The notes under the pieces: model-generated
The model's input: only the letters and a program-made list of their open reading frames with translations
Told to the model about the DNA's origin: nothing
Database searches by the model: none
DNA from: Bacillota bacterium
Lineage (GTDB): Bacteria > Bacillota > Clostridia > Acetivibrionales > JAEZXR01
DNA: 64,000 nt
Direction of reading: 5' to 3'
NCBI GenBank assembly: GCA_023419605.1
Contig: JAEZXR010000125.1
Coordinates: 86,749-150,748, forward strand
Shown here: positions 7,727-16,422 of the stretch, piece by piece
Position numbering within the stretch: the stretch's first letter is position 1
Layout of the letters: every line of letters starts with the position of its first letter
Program-made: the position numbers and the translations under genes

Positions 7727-8209
7727 GTGGCAGCGAAACAAGAGAAAAAACCGGAGCTTTATGAGACAGCAGCCTTTCAGGCGGATGAACTATTGAAGCT
7801 GGATAACCAGCTGTGCTTTGCTTTTTATGTTTGCTCCAAAGAGATAATCAAGAAATACCGGCCGCTGTTATCCCCCCTGGGCCTTACCTATACCGGATAT
7901 ATTGCCATGTTGGCCCTTTGGGAAAAGGATGATATTACGGTCAAGGAACTGGGCGAGAGGCTTTACCTGGATTCCGGCACGCTGACTCCGCTTCTGAAAA
8001 AGCTGCAGTCGCTGGGCTATATTAACCGGCTCCGCAGTGAAAGTAATGAGCGGAATGTGTATGTAACGCTAACCCATAAGGGACGTGAGTTGAAAAAGGA
8101 AGCTGCACAGGTCCCCGTCAAGCTGGCAAGTTCCCTTGGGTGCGGCCTTGAAAATGCCGGGCAGATTTTGGAGCAGCTCCGCCAGATCATGAAACTGATT
8201 GCTGAGTAG
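7727..8209 (+). CDS. ohrR: OhrR-type MarR-family peroxide-sensing repressor
   Basis: This is a 160-residue winged-helix MarR-family regulator of the OhrR branch. LDNQLCFAFYVCSKEI carries C30, the position of the peroxide-sensing cysteine of OhrR, with another cysteine at C36 that could form a disulfide or act in further regulation. The DNA-binding block (TVKELGERLYLDSGTLTPLLKKLQSLGYINR) and the wing (RNVYVTLTHKGRELK) follow. OhrR represses thiol-peroxidase genes until the cysteine is oxidised by organic hydroperoxide. The adjacent divergent gpx and the paired operators support this. The start is GTG with GAGAGGAGG upstream. It has a longer N-terminus than Bacillus OhrR by about 15 residues. 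Confidence 0.92.
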   Translation: MAAKQEKKPELYETAAFQADELLKLDNQLCFAFYVCSKEIIKKYRPLLSPLGLTYTGYIAMLALWEKDDITVKELGERLYLDSGTLTPLLKKLQSLGYINRLRSESNERNVYVTLTHKGRELKKEAAQVPVKLASSLGCGLENAGQILEQLRQIMKLIAE

Positions 8210-8228
8210 AAAGATATGGCATACTACG

Positions 8229-8351
8229 ATGTTCGAGGACTGTACACGCTGCAAAATTGCAATATTCGGAGTTGAAACGGATGAGTATAAAAATCTGAGT
8301 TTATCGGATAAAAATAAAGTAATTAAGGGGATGCGGAGTAAGAGGGAGTAA
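8229..8351 (+). CDS. Possible 40-residue CxxC micro-protein
   Basis: An ATG frame encodes a 40-residue basic/acidic peptide starting MFEDCTRCKIAIFGVETDEY and ending in a lysine/arginine-rich tail. It contains a CxxC pair near the N-terminus. There is only a weak purine stretch upstream, no recognisable family, and it may equally be a fragment of a lost gene. It lies 20 bases after ohrR on the same strand. Confidence 0.25.
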   Translation: MFEDCTRCKIAIFGVETDEYKNLSLSDKNKVIKGMRSKRE

Positions 8352-8380
8352 ACCATACGTTCATAATGCAAGCTTAAGGC

Positions 8381-8454
8381 GTGTCGAAAACATAGGGTGC
8401 GTACGCCCGGTTGTTTGCCGGATTTCAGAGGTTAGAATCCTCTTGGATACACCA
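8381..8454 (+). other. tRNA-like element, anticodon-loop GTT, damaged D-arm
   Basis: A 74-base segment has most parts of a tRNA. The acceptor arms GTGTCGA and TGGATAC pair 6 of 7 (one G-U). A stem CCGG closes the seven-base loop TTGTTTG (U33, candidate anticodon GTT at 8413-8415). A perfect T-stem AGAGG/CCTCT encloses TTAGAAT, and an encoded ACCA end follows. The region where the D-arm should be cannot form a D-stem. It is followed at once by a rho-independent terminator, as real tRNA genes often are. It is either a tRNA pseudogene or an atypical tRNA; not called as functional tRNA-Asn. Confidence 0.35.
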
Positions 8455-8457
8455 AGT

Positions 8458-8490
8458 AAAGCCAAGGCGCTAAGCTTTGGCTTTTGTGTT
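8458..8490 (+). terminator. Terminator after the tRNA-like element
   Basis: AAAGCCAAGGC (8458-8468) pairs with GCTTTGGCTTT (8474-8484) over 11 bases with one G-U pair, followed by a T-rich tail. It lies four bases after the CCA end of the tRNA-like element. Confidence 0.75.
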
Positions 8491-8733
8491 GTAGTAGGAA
8501 GTAAATAGGGAGCTTTTAGCCGATGATCTTGAGGTTTTACAACAGGCTTGCCATAGGGCTTATCCAGATTAAAAATTTTAAATGAAAGGTTAAAATTTTA
8601 GAATCCTCCGACCGGCTTCCCGTGGTAAGATTACATTGTAGCAGAGAACGGAAAATGTGACCGAAGAGGGAATCAGCAGAGGGGCTCGGTTTTCTGCCCA
8701 GTGGTAAAAAGATAAAAGGAGGATGTCGTTCTT
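8491..8733. other. Intergenic leader of the first sugar ABC locus
   Basis: No open frame of note. A strong ribosome binding site (AAAGGAGGATG) ends it just before the binding-protein gene. I see no confident promoter boxes or CRE-type operator. Confidence 0.4.
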
Positions 8734-10149
8734 ATGACAAAAAATCGTAAGTGGTTGGCTCTGATGTTGTGTCTTGCTTTAATGATGTCGGTACTTACCG
8801 GATGTGGCGGAACAACAAAGGAAGCCGGAAAAACGGATGAACAGAAACCGGCAGCGGAAACCAAAAAGGATGCAACGCCTGCGGGCAAAGCTGAAATTTC
8901 CTATATGGCCTGGTACAATAATGAAACAGAGCCGAAGGAGACGCAGAAGACCTTAGACAAGTTTAATGCCGAGCAGGACAAAGTAACGGTAAAACTAATT
9001 TCCGTTGCCTATGCCGATTATGTAACAAAGCTGAATACCATGGCATCGTCAAACAGTTTGCCCGATTCGGCCATGATGATGGAATCCCAGGTAATTAAAT
9101 GGGCTGTAAACGGCAAGCTGGCCGATGTCGGCGATATGTATGACGCAAGCAATGCCCCCTTGGATTCCCTTGCATTCAAGTACAAAGGGAAGCCGGTTGC
9201 GTACAGCTCTGCGAATGAAGTATTGCTCCTTTATTACAACAAGAAACTCTTCGATGATGCCAAACTGCCCTATCCTCCTGCCTCTGCCGATAAAGCATGG
9301 ACCTGGCAGGAATTCGTGGATGTGGCTAAAAAGCTGACGAAGGATAAAGATGGCAAGACCCCCAACGATGCAGGTTTTGACCCGAAAAATATTGTCACCT
9401 ATGGCGCAAATTTCAATACCATCTCCTGGATGTGGCCCGTATTGGCAATCTCCAATGGGGGTGGCCTTGTGAGCCAGGACGGCAAGGAATTATTATTGGG
9501 CAAACCGGAGACCATTGAAGCGGCCCAGGCCATTGCCGACCTGAACCTTAAGCATCATGTGGCGCCTACTCCTGCTACGCTGGCAACCTTCCCAACGCTT
9601 GATGTAACACTCCTTTCAGGAAAAGTGGCCATGGCTACAAGCGGCCAGTGGGAAATCGGAGTTTCTCTGAAAAACTCCCTGAAAGACGGTCTTAAATACG
9701 GCGTAGGTGTTCTCCCCAAGATGAAGAAACCTGTAACTCTGAATACAGGCGGACCCCAGGTCATATTCAACTCCTCGAAAAACCTTGCGGCTACAAAGGA
9801 TTTTATCAAATGGTATGTAAAGGAAGAAAACAACTGGAGCTTGATCGAATCCGGCATCTGGATGCCCATTTCAAAGAAGTGGTATACCGACGAGACCCTT
9901 ATGAAAAAATGGGTGGAAAACGAGAACCATCCCAAACTGGAAGAGTATAAACCGGCGGTTATCGATTATGCAATGAATAATGCGCAGCAGGTACCCTGGT
10001 ACTTCTTCCCCGGTTATGACAGAATGGACGAGGTCATCGGTCCTGGCATGGACCCCGTATGGACCGGCAAAAAGACTGCAAAAGAAGCGATAGAAGGCGA
10101 TATACTGCCGAAGGTTCAGAAAATCTTTGAAGAAAATAAAATCCAGTAA
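8734..10149 (+). CDS. Sugar ABC transporter substrate-binding lipoprotein
   Basis: This 471-residue extracellular solute-binding protein of the family-1 (maltodextrin/oligosaccharide) type is anchored to the membrane by lipid. The signal peptide ends in the lipobox LTGC with acylated C24. A glycine/threonine/lysine-rich linker to about res. 50 is followed by the two-lobe fold: a hinge-type YNKKLFDDAKLPYPP block near res. 168-185 and KDGKTPNDAGFDP. GGPQVIFNSSKN occurs in the second half. Two permease genes follow after 282 bases, but no ATP-binding subunit is present, so a shared MsmX-type ATPase encoded elsewhere is expected, as in other Bacillota sugar importers. The ligand is not predictable. 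Two hairpins after the gene could protect its mRNA and keep it more abundant than the permeases. Confidence 0.92.
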   Translation: MTKNRKWLALMLCLALMMSVLTGCGGTTKEAGKTDEQKPAAETKKDATPAGKAEISYMAWYNNETEPKETQKTLDKFNAEQDKVTVKLISVAYADYVTKLNTMASSNSLPDSAMMMESQVIKWAVNGKLADVGDMYDASNAPLDSLAFKYKGKPVAYSSANEVLLLYYNKKLFDDAKLPYPPASADKAWTWQEFVDVAKKLTKDKDGKTPNDAGFDPKNIVTYGANFNTISWMWPVLAISNGGGLVSQDGKELLLGKPETIEAAQAIADLNLKHHVAPTPATLATFPTLDVTLLSGKVAMATSGQWEIGVSLKNSLKDGLKYGVGVLPKMKKPVTLNTGGPQVIFNSSKNLAATKDFIKWYVKEENNWSLIESGIWMPISKKWYTDETLMKKWVENENHPKLEEYKPAVIDYAMNNAQQVPWYFFPGYDRMDEVIGPGMDPVWTGKKTAKEAIEGDILPKVQKIFEENKIQ

Positions 10150-10245
10150 TAAAACAGTAGAATGATAAAAATGCTTTGCCACCGGTAAGTAAAGGAAAAT
10201 TGAGAAATTTTCATCGGCTTTGGCGGGATGAGCAAACCATGTGTT

Positions 10246-10273
10246 GTTCCCCTGCTGGAAACAGCAGGGGAAC
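10246..10273 (+). terminator. Stable hairpin between binding protein and permeases
   Basis: GTTCCCCTGCTG and CAGCAGGGGAAC pair perfectly over 12 bases around a GAAA loop. There is no real T-run, so it fits a partial terminator or an mRNA-stabilising 3' hairpin. Confidence 0.6.
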
Positions 10274-10313
10274 AATCATTTGAACCCTGCACGAGGTAAA
10301 TCCATGCAGAGCT

Positions 10314-10335
10314 GCAGCCTGTTTGAACAGGCTGC
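10314..10335 (+). other. Second intercistronic hairpin
   Basis: GCAGCCTGTT pairs perfectly with AACAGGCTGC around a TG loop, 40 bases after the first hairpin. It is followed by ACCGTTTATAAA, not a T-run. Likely part of differential expression within the operon. Confidence 0.45.
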
Positions 10336-10431
10336 ACCGTTTATAAATGAAGCAGCAGTTTGATTGCAAAAGGGAAGTTTCCGCACACCCGGTAGGGGGA
10401 GCGGACCCTTACACTATCTATCAGGAAAGGC

Positions 10432-11331
10432 ATGAAAAAGCTTATGCAAACGAATCAATCCATAAAAACAAATCTGGTTGCTTACCTGTGCCTTGCTCCG
10501 GCACTGTTGGGGTTATTTGCGCTTACCATCGTCCCTTTGTTCGGCGTAATCGTTATCAGCTTTACCCAATGGACAGGATTGCAGCCCCCCTCCTTTATCG
10601 GGATCGAAAACTATGTAAATATATTTACCAAGGACTTTTTCTTTGCAAAATCCGCACTGGTTACCCTGTATTTTGCATTAGGCGCAGTTATCAGCGGCAT
10701 TCTGTATTCATTCACCATCGCGATGCTGCTCAACCAGAATATTCCCGGAAGGGGCTTCTGGCGGTCGGTATTCTTCATACCCTACATTTTACCGGCCATT
10801 GCGGCAAATGTAGTATGGCAGTGGTTATATGACGCCAATTTCGGTGTATTTAACTTTGTATTAAATACCCTGGGATTTGACAAATCCCTATTTTTACAGG
10901 GAGAAGGCTCCGCTGTTCCATCCCTTATCCTTATGACTATCTGGGGATCGGGGAACTTGATTGTTATCTTCCTGGCCGGACTGCAAAATGTTCCGAAAAA
11001 CTATCTGGAAGCAGTGGAAATCGATGGGGGAAATGCCTGGCATAAATTTAAGCATGTGACGTTTCCCATGATGACACCCATTATATTCTTCAATTTTTTG
11101 ATGAGTACTATAGGAAATTTACAGGTGTTTGTTCCGGCTTTTTCCATTACACGCGGGGGACCGAACAATATGACGTTGTTTATCGTCTATCTGATTTACC
11201 GGGAGGGTTTTTTGAGAAACAATATGGGATATGCATGTGCTCTTTCGCTGATATTCTTCATATTCATCGCTCTGCTTACGGTAGTAATATTTAAGACTTC
11301 GGACAAATGGCTGTTTTATGAAGGGAAGTGA
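10432..11331 (+). CDS. Sugar ABC transporter permease (MalF/UgpA type)
   Basis: This 299-residue inner-membrane permease has six predicted membrane spans. The first (res. 16-38) is hydrophobic and runs from LVAYLCLAPALLGLF; others follow around VTLYFALGAVIS, SVFFIPYILPAIAANVVW, SLILMTIWGSGNL, FFNFLMSTIG and LIFFIFIALLTVV. The cytoplasmic EAA loop that docks the ATPase is LEAVEIDGGNAWHKFKHVTFP at about res. 187-207. An AGGAAAGG site precedes ATG. It overlaps or abuts the next permease gene, so the two are translationally coupled and form a heterodimeric channel for the lipoprotein encoded upstream. Confidence 0.92.
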   Translation: MKKLMQTNQSIKTNLVAYLCLAPALLGLFALTIVPLFGVIVISFTQWTGLQPPSFIGIENYVNIFTKDFFFAKSALVTLYFALGAVISGILYSFTIAMLLNQNIPGRGFWRSVFFIPYILPAIAANVVWQWLYDANFGVFNFVLNTLGFDKSLFLQGEGSAVPSLILMTIWGSGNLIVIFLAGLQNVPKNYLEAVEIDGGNAWHKFKHVTFPMMTPIIFFNFLMSTIGNLQVFVPAFSITRGGPNNMTLFIVYLIYREGFLRNNMGYACALSLIFFIFIALLTVVIFKTSDKWLFYEGK

Positions 11332-11336
11332 TTGCA

Positions 11337-12224
11337 ATGGCAGAAATTGAACGGGTACAGGAGACAACCTCTGCGAGTCGCCGAAAGCTTGCACATAACA
11401 ATAAAAAAATAATCGATGGCATTATTGCGGTAGCGGTTATTATAAGCGGACTTATGGTATTGTTCCCGATTTTTTGGATGGCCCGCACCTCCTTTATGTC
11501 AAACCTGGAGATCAATACCTACCCTCCAAAGCTATTGCCCGGTAAGTGGATGTTCAACAACTATCCCGATGCGCTGGGGACATTTACGTTCTGGAAGTAT
11601 CTTGGTAATACCATGGGGATCATAGTACCGTCGATCTTTGGAGTGATTTTAACCTCCAGCATTGCAGCATATGCTTTTGCACGCCTTGAATTCGCTCTTA
11701 AGAATTTATGGTTCACCCTTGTCATAGGGAGTATGCTGATGCCGGGAGCGGTGACCCTTATACCCATCTTCCTTGCCTGGAGCAAGCTTGGCTTTATCAA
11801 CTCCTATGTACCCCTGATTGTACCGGCATTTTTAGGCGGTGGAGCCTTTAATATATTTCTGATCCGGCAGTTTATGATGACCATTCCCAGAGAAATTGAC
11901 GAGGCGGCGACCATTGACGGGGCATCCCATATGAAAATTCTCTTTGGGCTCCTGCTCCCGCTGGTAAAGCCGGTCCTTATTTCCGTGGGGCTGTTTACCT
12001 TTATCAATCTATGGAATGATTTGCTGGGTCCGGTCATTTATCTTTCAGAACAGCATAAGTACACCATCTCCCAGGGATTGGCCACCTTCAAGGGAGGCTT
12101 TGGGACCAACTGGAAATTATTGATGGCAGCCTCGTGCATGTCGGTGACACCGGCAGTACTGCTGTATTTTATCGGGCAAAAGTATTTTATAGAAGGAATT
12201 GTCATGACAGGCCTAAAATCCTGA
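11337..12224 (+). CDS. Sugar ABC transporter permease (MalG/UgpE type)
   Basis: This is the second membrane subunit, 295 residues from the preferred ATG at 11337, which lies 10 bases after AGGGA. An upstream in-frame GTG at 11328 overlaps the stop of the first permease but is too close to the ribosome binding site. It has six spans, with an N-terminal one from VAVIISGLMVLFPIFWM. The EAA loop EIDEAATIDGASHMKILFGL precedes a span-rich C-terminus that ends IEGIVMTGLKS, the characteristic (G/Q)KYF-(I/V)-(E/R)G-(I/V)-(M/T)-G tail of MalG-type permeases. No ATPase gene follows. Confidence 0.92.
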   Translation: MAEIERVQETTSASRRKLAHNNKKIIDGIIAVAVIISGLMVLFPIFWMARTSFMSNLEINTYPPKLLPGKWMFNNYPDALGTFTFWKYLGNTMGIIVPSIFGVILTSSIAAYAFARLEFALKNLWFTLVIGSMLMPGAVTLIPIFLAWSKLGFINSYVPLIVPAFLGGGAFNIFLIRQFMMTIPREIDEAATIDGASHMKILFGLLLPLVKPVLISVGLFTFINLWNDLLGPVIYLSEQHKYTISQGLATFKGGFGTNWKLLMAASCMSVTPAVLLYFIGQKYFIEGIVMTGLKS

Positions 12225-12474
12225 TACGAGAACAGAAGTCCGCGTTCCAGCCATGGAGTAAGGAGAACCGGAAAATCCCAAAGGTATCAAAAAATTGCTG
12301 TCCGGTAGAAATATGTCATTCGCTGTGGTACAATTAACCATATCATTTAATTTATACAATTCGGGTAGAGCTTAGCTGATTCGTGCCTCATAAAGCCCCG
12401 GAACCGTTGACTGTAGGATGCTCAAATCAGCAGTTACCCATCCGATTGCATATAAATGCCTGAAGGAGTATAGG

Positions 12475-14292
12475 ATGCTTAAACTTCTAATTCGACTGGA
12501 TAAGGCTTCTATTAGGGTAATTCGGACCTTAAGCGTAAAAGCAAGGTTCTTCTTTATGGTGGTGATCATATCGGTAAGCCCTATTCTTGTGATCGGCATT
12601 ATTTCGTATACAAAATCCGATAAGGATATTATCTCCAAAATCAGTGTGTACTCCATGCAGCTGGTCAGGCAGCTCAGCCTCACCATCAATTCCAAGCTGC
12701 TGAGCTGGGAGCAGTATGGAAATATCATCGCAAGCTCTGATGATGTACAGACGATCCTCCGGGACTATGAAGAGATGAACGAGGCCGACCGGTATTTGGC
12801 AAACAGGGCTCTTGTTAAAATTATGAGAGAGGCGCTAAAGGTAGCTCTGGATGTGCATGAACCCGATATTATCACTGCGGATGGCGGGGTCATTTCACCT
12901 ATGAGCTATTTGTATTTGAATACGAGTCCCTTTATCAATAATATGGTGGGGGCGGATAAGATCAAGGAGATGACAAAAGCTGCCGATGGAAGCTATGTTT
13001 GGTTTACAGGCGATATCGCCCAAAACGGCTATAAGGGATTGATTGTGCTGTCCCGGAGTATAAAGGACATGAGTACATTCCAAAAATCTCTGGGATATTT
13101 GATGATGAGAGTGGATACCAACTATCTGTATGGTTTGTATGCGAACATCGACCTTGGCAGCGGCAGTGAGATTTACCTCGTAGATGCGGATTACATGGTG
13201 GTGTTGAGCGGCGACCAGGAAGACATAGGGACAAAATTTTCTCAGGAAATCAGTGCAAGCATCCGGACAAAATTCGGTGAAGGGCATAAGGAGGGAACCT
13301 TCAAAAGCCCGGACCGGAAATATCTGATTACTTTTTCCTCCGTGCCTGTATCGGGGTGGACCGTGGTGGCCTTAATCCCCAACACCTATTTGAACAGCCT
13401 TTCTCATGACATCAGAAGTCTGGTGATTGTAGTAGGAATCATCTGCCTGGGTGTATCCTTGCTGATTTTTATTCTTATTTACCGGAGTATCACTGAACCT
13501 CTGGGTAATTTGATTAAATCCATGCGGGCAGTAAAAAAAGGGCAGTTGAAGTGGCGTACCATAGAAGAGGATGAGCGGGATGAAGTGGGAGAGGTTACCG
13601 TAAGCTATAACAAAATGATTGGAGAATTGGACCAGCATATCGAGCACATCAAGGTGCAGGAAAAACAAAAGGCTCAAGCCGAGTTCCGTGCTCTCCAGGC
13701 ACAAATCAATCCCCATTTTATTGCCAATACCCTAAATAATGTCGCCTGGATGGCGAAAATGCAAAAAGCGGACAACATCGAAACTGTGGCAACTTCGCTG
13801 ATTCACCTTTTGAACTCAAGCATGGGCAGGGGAGAGGACATCATTACCATTGGGGAAGAACTGGAGAACATCCGGAGCTATGTCCGCATACAGGAATTCA
13901 AATATTTCAGGAAAATCCATGTGAACTTTGATATGGATGAGGAGATCTTAAAGTTTAAGATTCTCCGGTTTATTCTGCAGCCCATCATAGAAAATGCCAT
14001 TATCCACGGAATCGGTCCTAAACAGGAAAACGGGGCTATTTATTTAAAAGGGTATGCAGACTGTGGAGATCTCACTCTTACAGTCACCGATACGGGGGTG
14101 GGCATGGATAACGATGAGATCGACAGTCTTCTCGGTGGTGAAAACGAATCAAAGGATCGGTTCAGCAGTATCGGCATCAAAAATGTAAATGAAAGAATAA
14201 AGCTTTCCTATGGGGAAAAATACGGATTGCTTATCAAAAGCGAAAAGGATCTGTTTACCTTGGTAGAAATCAAGCTGCCAGTGATTTTGTGA
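12475..14292 (+). CDS. YesM-type sensor histidine kinase
   Basis: This is a membrane sensor kinase of 605 residues from the ATG at 12475, chosen because AAGGAG lies six bases upstream; an upstream in-frame ATG at 12418 lacks a site. Order: first span at about res. 25-45, a large extracellular Cache-like sensor region to res. 300, a second span (SLVIVVGIICLGVSLLIFIL), and HAMP (YRSITEPLGNLIKSMRAV). The His_kinase (LytS/YesM) domain carries H414 in QAQINPHFIANTLNN, where most family members read INPHFLYNTL. A HATPase domain follows with IENAIIHGI and DTGVGM. It is paired with the AraC-type regulator immediately downstream and follows a sugar transporter operon, so it probably senses the imported sugar or a fragment of it. 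Confidence 0.9.
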   Translation: MLKLLIRLDKASIRVIRTLSVKARFFFMVVIISVSPILVIGIISYTKSDKDIISKISVYSMQLVRQLSLTINSKLLSWEQYGNIIASSDDVQTILRDYEEMNEADRYLANRALVKIMREALKVALDVHEPDIITADGGVISPMSYLYLNTSPFINNMVGADKIKEMTKAADGSYVWFTGDIAQNGYKGLIVLSRSIKDMSTFQKSLGYLMMRVDTNYLYGLYANIDLGSGSEIYLVDADYMVVLSGDQEDIGTKFSQEISASIRTKFGEGHKEGTFKSPDRKYLITFSSVPVSGWTVVALIPNTYLNSLSHDIRSLVIVVGIICLGVSLLIFILIYRSITEPLGNLIKSMRAVKKGQLKWRTIEEDERDEVGEVTVSYNKMIGELDQHIEHIKVQEKQKAQAEFRALQAQINPHFIANTLNNVAWMAKMQKADNIETVATSLIHLLNSSMGRGEDIITIGEELENIRSYVRIQEFKYFRKIHVNFDMDEEILKFKILRFILQPIIENAIIHGIGPKQENGAIYLKGYADCGDLTLTVTDTGVGMDNDEIDSLLGGENESKDRFSSIGIKNVNERIKLSYGEKYGLLIKSEKDLFTLVEIKLPVIL

Positions 14293-14308
14293 TCGAGGTG
14301 TATAACCA

Positions 14309-15967
14309 ATGATTAAAGTTCTGATTGTTGATGATGAAACCATTGCACGAATCAATCTCCGGTCCCTCATAAACTGGGAAAAGGAAGGCTGTATCATCTG
14401 CGGAGAGTCGGAGAATGGGCCGGATGCATTAAAAAAAATCGAAGCATTGGGTCCGGATATCGTCTTTACGGATATGAACATGCCGGGAATGAGCGGAATT
14501 GAATTTATTAAGGAAATACGCAGGATTTCGCCTGCTGTCAAAATCGTTGCCTTCAGCGCCTTTGACAGCTTTGAATACGTCCGCCAAAGCCTTAAGGAGG
14601 GCGCTTTGGATTACCTGGTGAAGCACAAGCTGGATGCCTCTTCTCTTCTTTCTATTCTGAATACGATTAAAGACAGTATAAAAAAGGAATCCATGGAGCG
14701 GCAGAGAATAAACCGGATGATGGAGATGGCGACTTCGGGGAAAGCGCTGATTCAGAAAAACGTTCTTATGAATCTGCTTAACGGTTATATTCAGGGGAAT
14801 TTTGAAGCCATCATGCGAGAGTATGATCTTTGTCTGGAAGATAAAAACCTTATTGTCGCTGCAGCCAGAATCGATAACTATTATCAGTTGAAGGGCAAGT
14901 TTTCCGATCGGGAATTTGCAGGCTTCCTGGAAGCGATCAATAGCGTCCTGGAAAATGCCTGTTCGGAAAATGGGAAAACCGTGCATGTACAAATGGAGGA
15001 TGGACGGTTTGTATTTATCATGTCCTTTGCCGGAACTGCCGGTGAAGCGCAGATCAACGCCAAGGCGGTAAACAGTATTTGCAATATCGAAGGTGCCGTT
15101 AAGCGGTTTCTTAATATCCGAATGAGTTTTGGCCTCAGCAGCATTTGTCCCACTTTTTCAAAGATTAAGGATTTCTACGGTGAAGCCTGTACAGTCCTTG
15201 AAAACGGCTATTATAAAGGCAGCAATTATATTGTTCAAAAGAATGAGCTGGTGAACAGGGCGAAAGGGCAGGTTTTTGCAGGGCTGAGTGTAGCCCAGGA
15301 AAAAAATTTAATTTCCTGCATCCGGGAAGTAAAAAAAGAAAGCACGGTGGAAGCCGTTGAGGAGATATTCTCTACCCTGAGGGAGAACAAAGCTTCCTAT
15401 GAGCATGTCAAAATGGTGAGCATCGATTTGGTAAATCTGTTGAATCGAATGGGAAAGGAATTCGGGCTGGATTTGAATACGGTGTATCTAAACAGCACCG
15501 GGCTCTATGAGGAAATTAAAAAGTACGATTCGATGGAGGAGTTGCAGCAGTGGTTCAAGATGCTCTTCAGTTCGCTTCTGGGAGTATTGGAAATCAGCAG
15601 TATCCATGCCGGACACTCTCCGGTGATCAAAAAGGCCATTGAATTTATTTTAAATCATTACCATAAGAACATATCTTTATCCGATGTATCGGAGTATGTG
15701 AGAGTATCGCCTCCCTATTTAAGCAAGCTTTTTCGGGAAGAATGCAAAAAAGGCTTCGTAAGCTACCTGAACCATGTGAGGATCGAGCGGGCGAAAAAAA
15801 TGCTGGAGGAAGGGGTGGAGCTGAAGGATCTGGCGCAGAAGCTGGGTTTCAATAGTTATACCTATTTTTTTACGGTATTTAAAGAAAATACAGGCGTGAC
15901 GCCGCAGCAGTACGAAAAGGCGGTCATTGCCCGGAAAAAGCCGGGAACAAGCAGTGCCGGGCAGTAA
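14309..15967 (+). CDS. YesN-type response regulator with AraC HTH
   Basis: This 552-residue regulator has an N-terminal receiver with D8-D9, phospho-acceptor D55 in IVFTDMNMPG, and a switch lysine region at YLVKHKLDASSL. There is a long middle region of unknown fold (res. 130-440) and a C-terminal AraC double helix-turn-helix at about res. 445-540, with NISLSDVSEYVRVSPPYLSK and LAQKLGFNSYTYFFTVFKEN. It starts 17 bases after the kinase stop with GAGGTG upstream, so the two are one operon. Such regulators activate nearby polysaccharide-use genes; likely targets are the transporter at 8.7-12.2 kb and/or the secreted enzymes at 16.4-21 kb. Confidence 0.92.
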   Translation: MIKVLIVDDETIARINLRSLINWEKEGCIICGESENGPDALKKIEALGPDIVFTDMNMPGMSGIEFIKEIRRISPAVKIVAFSAFDSFEYVRQSLKEGALDYLVKHKLDASSLLSILNTIKDSIKKESMERQRINRMMEMATSGKALIQKNVLMNLLNGYIQGNFEAIMREYDLCLEDKNLIVAAARIDNYYQLKGKFSDREFAGFLEAINSVLENACSENGKTVHVQMEDGRFVFIMSFAGTAGEAQINAKAVNSICNIEGAVKRFLNIRMSFGLSSICPTFSKIKDFYGEACTVLENGYYKGSNYIVQKNELVNRAKGQVFAGLSVAQEKNLISCIREVKKESTVEAVEEIFSTLRENKASYEHVKMVSIDLVNLLNRMGKEFGLDLNTVYLNSTGLYEEIKKYDSMEELQQWFKMLFSSLLGVLEISSIHAGHSPVIKKAIEFILNHYHKNISLSDVSEYVRVSPPYLSKLFREECKKGFVSYLNHVRIERAKKMLEEGVELKDLAQKLGFNSYTYFFTVFKENTGVTPQQYEKAVIARKKPGTSSAGQ

Positions 15968-16157
15968 AAGACAATAAAATTCATATCCTATGTTAAAAAA
16001 TTATAATAAAATATTAAAAAATTTAAATATCCTTCCCATCAATTAATGATACTATCTAGGTATTCGTTCACCATTTTATTCCATAAGATGCATAAATTCC
16101 TTTATTTTATATTCATAGAAATTCTTGAAGCCGTAGTTTAATGTAATTAACTTTTGA

Positions 16158-16185
16158 TGAAACCACAATCGCGATTGTGGTTTCA
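16158..16185. promoter_or_regulatory. 28-bp perfect palindrome
   Basis: The arms TGAAACCACAATCG and CGATTGTGGTTTCA are exact reverse complements with no loop. There is no T-run directly after it (CCAAATTTATTTTATT). It could be a terminator-like 3' hairpin for the upstream regulator gene or a dimeric repressor site in front of the secreted-enzyme genes. The rest of the 455-base gap (15968-16422) is AT-rich and holds no gene; a short frame around 16230-16311 ending in a stop resembles a coding fragment but is not recognised. Confidence 0.5.
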
Positions 16186-16422
16186 CCAAATTTATTTTAT
16201 TCCGCAGGCTTTTTGTTTTTGTAACGGGATCAACGGGCTTTTGCAGCAGTATTTGCAGATGGACAAATCGCCGCTGGTTGATTTGGAGGTGATACGGCTA
16301 TCTGAAATTTGAACATGTAAATGCATGAGGAGGGGGTGGGAACCACGAGATGGTTATCTTGATTTTATCAAGCGTTAAAGATTATTCAGCTCTATGCAGC
16401 GAAGTGAAAGGAGAGAAAAAGG

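Noticed and set aside
10347..10832. 161-codon frame overlapping the first permease
   Set aside because: Wrong frame relative to a complete permease with a proper ribosome binding site.
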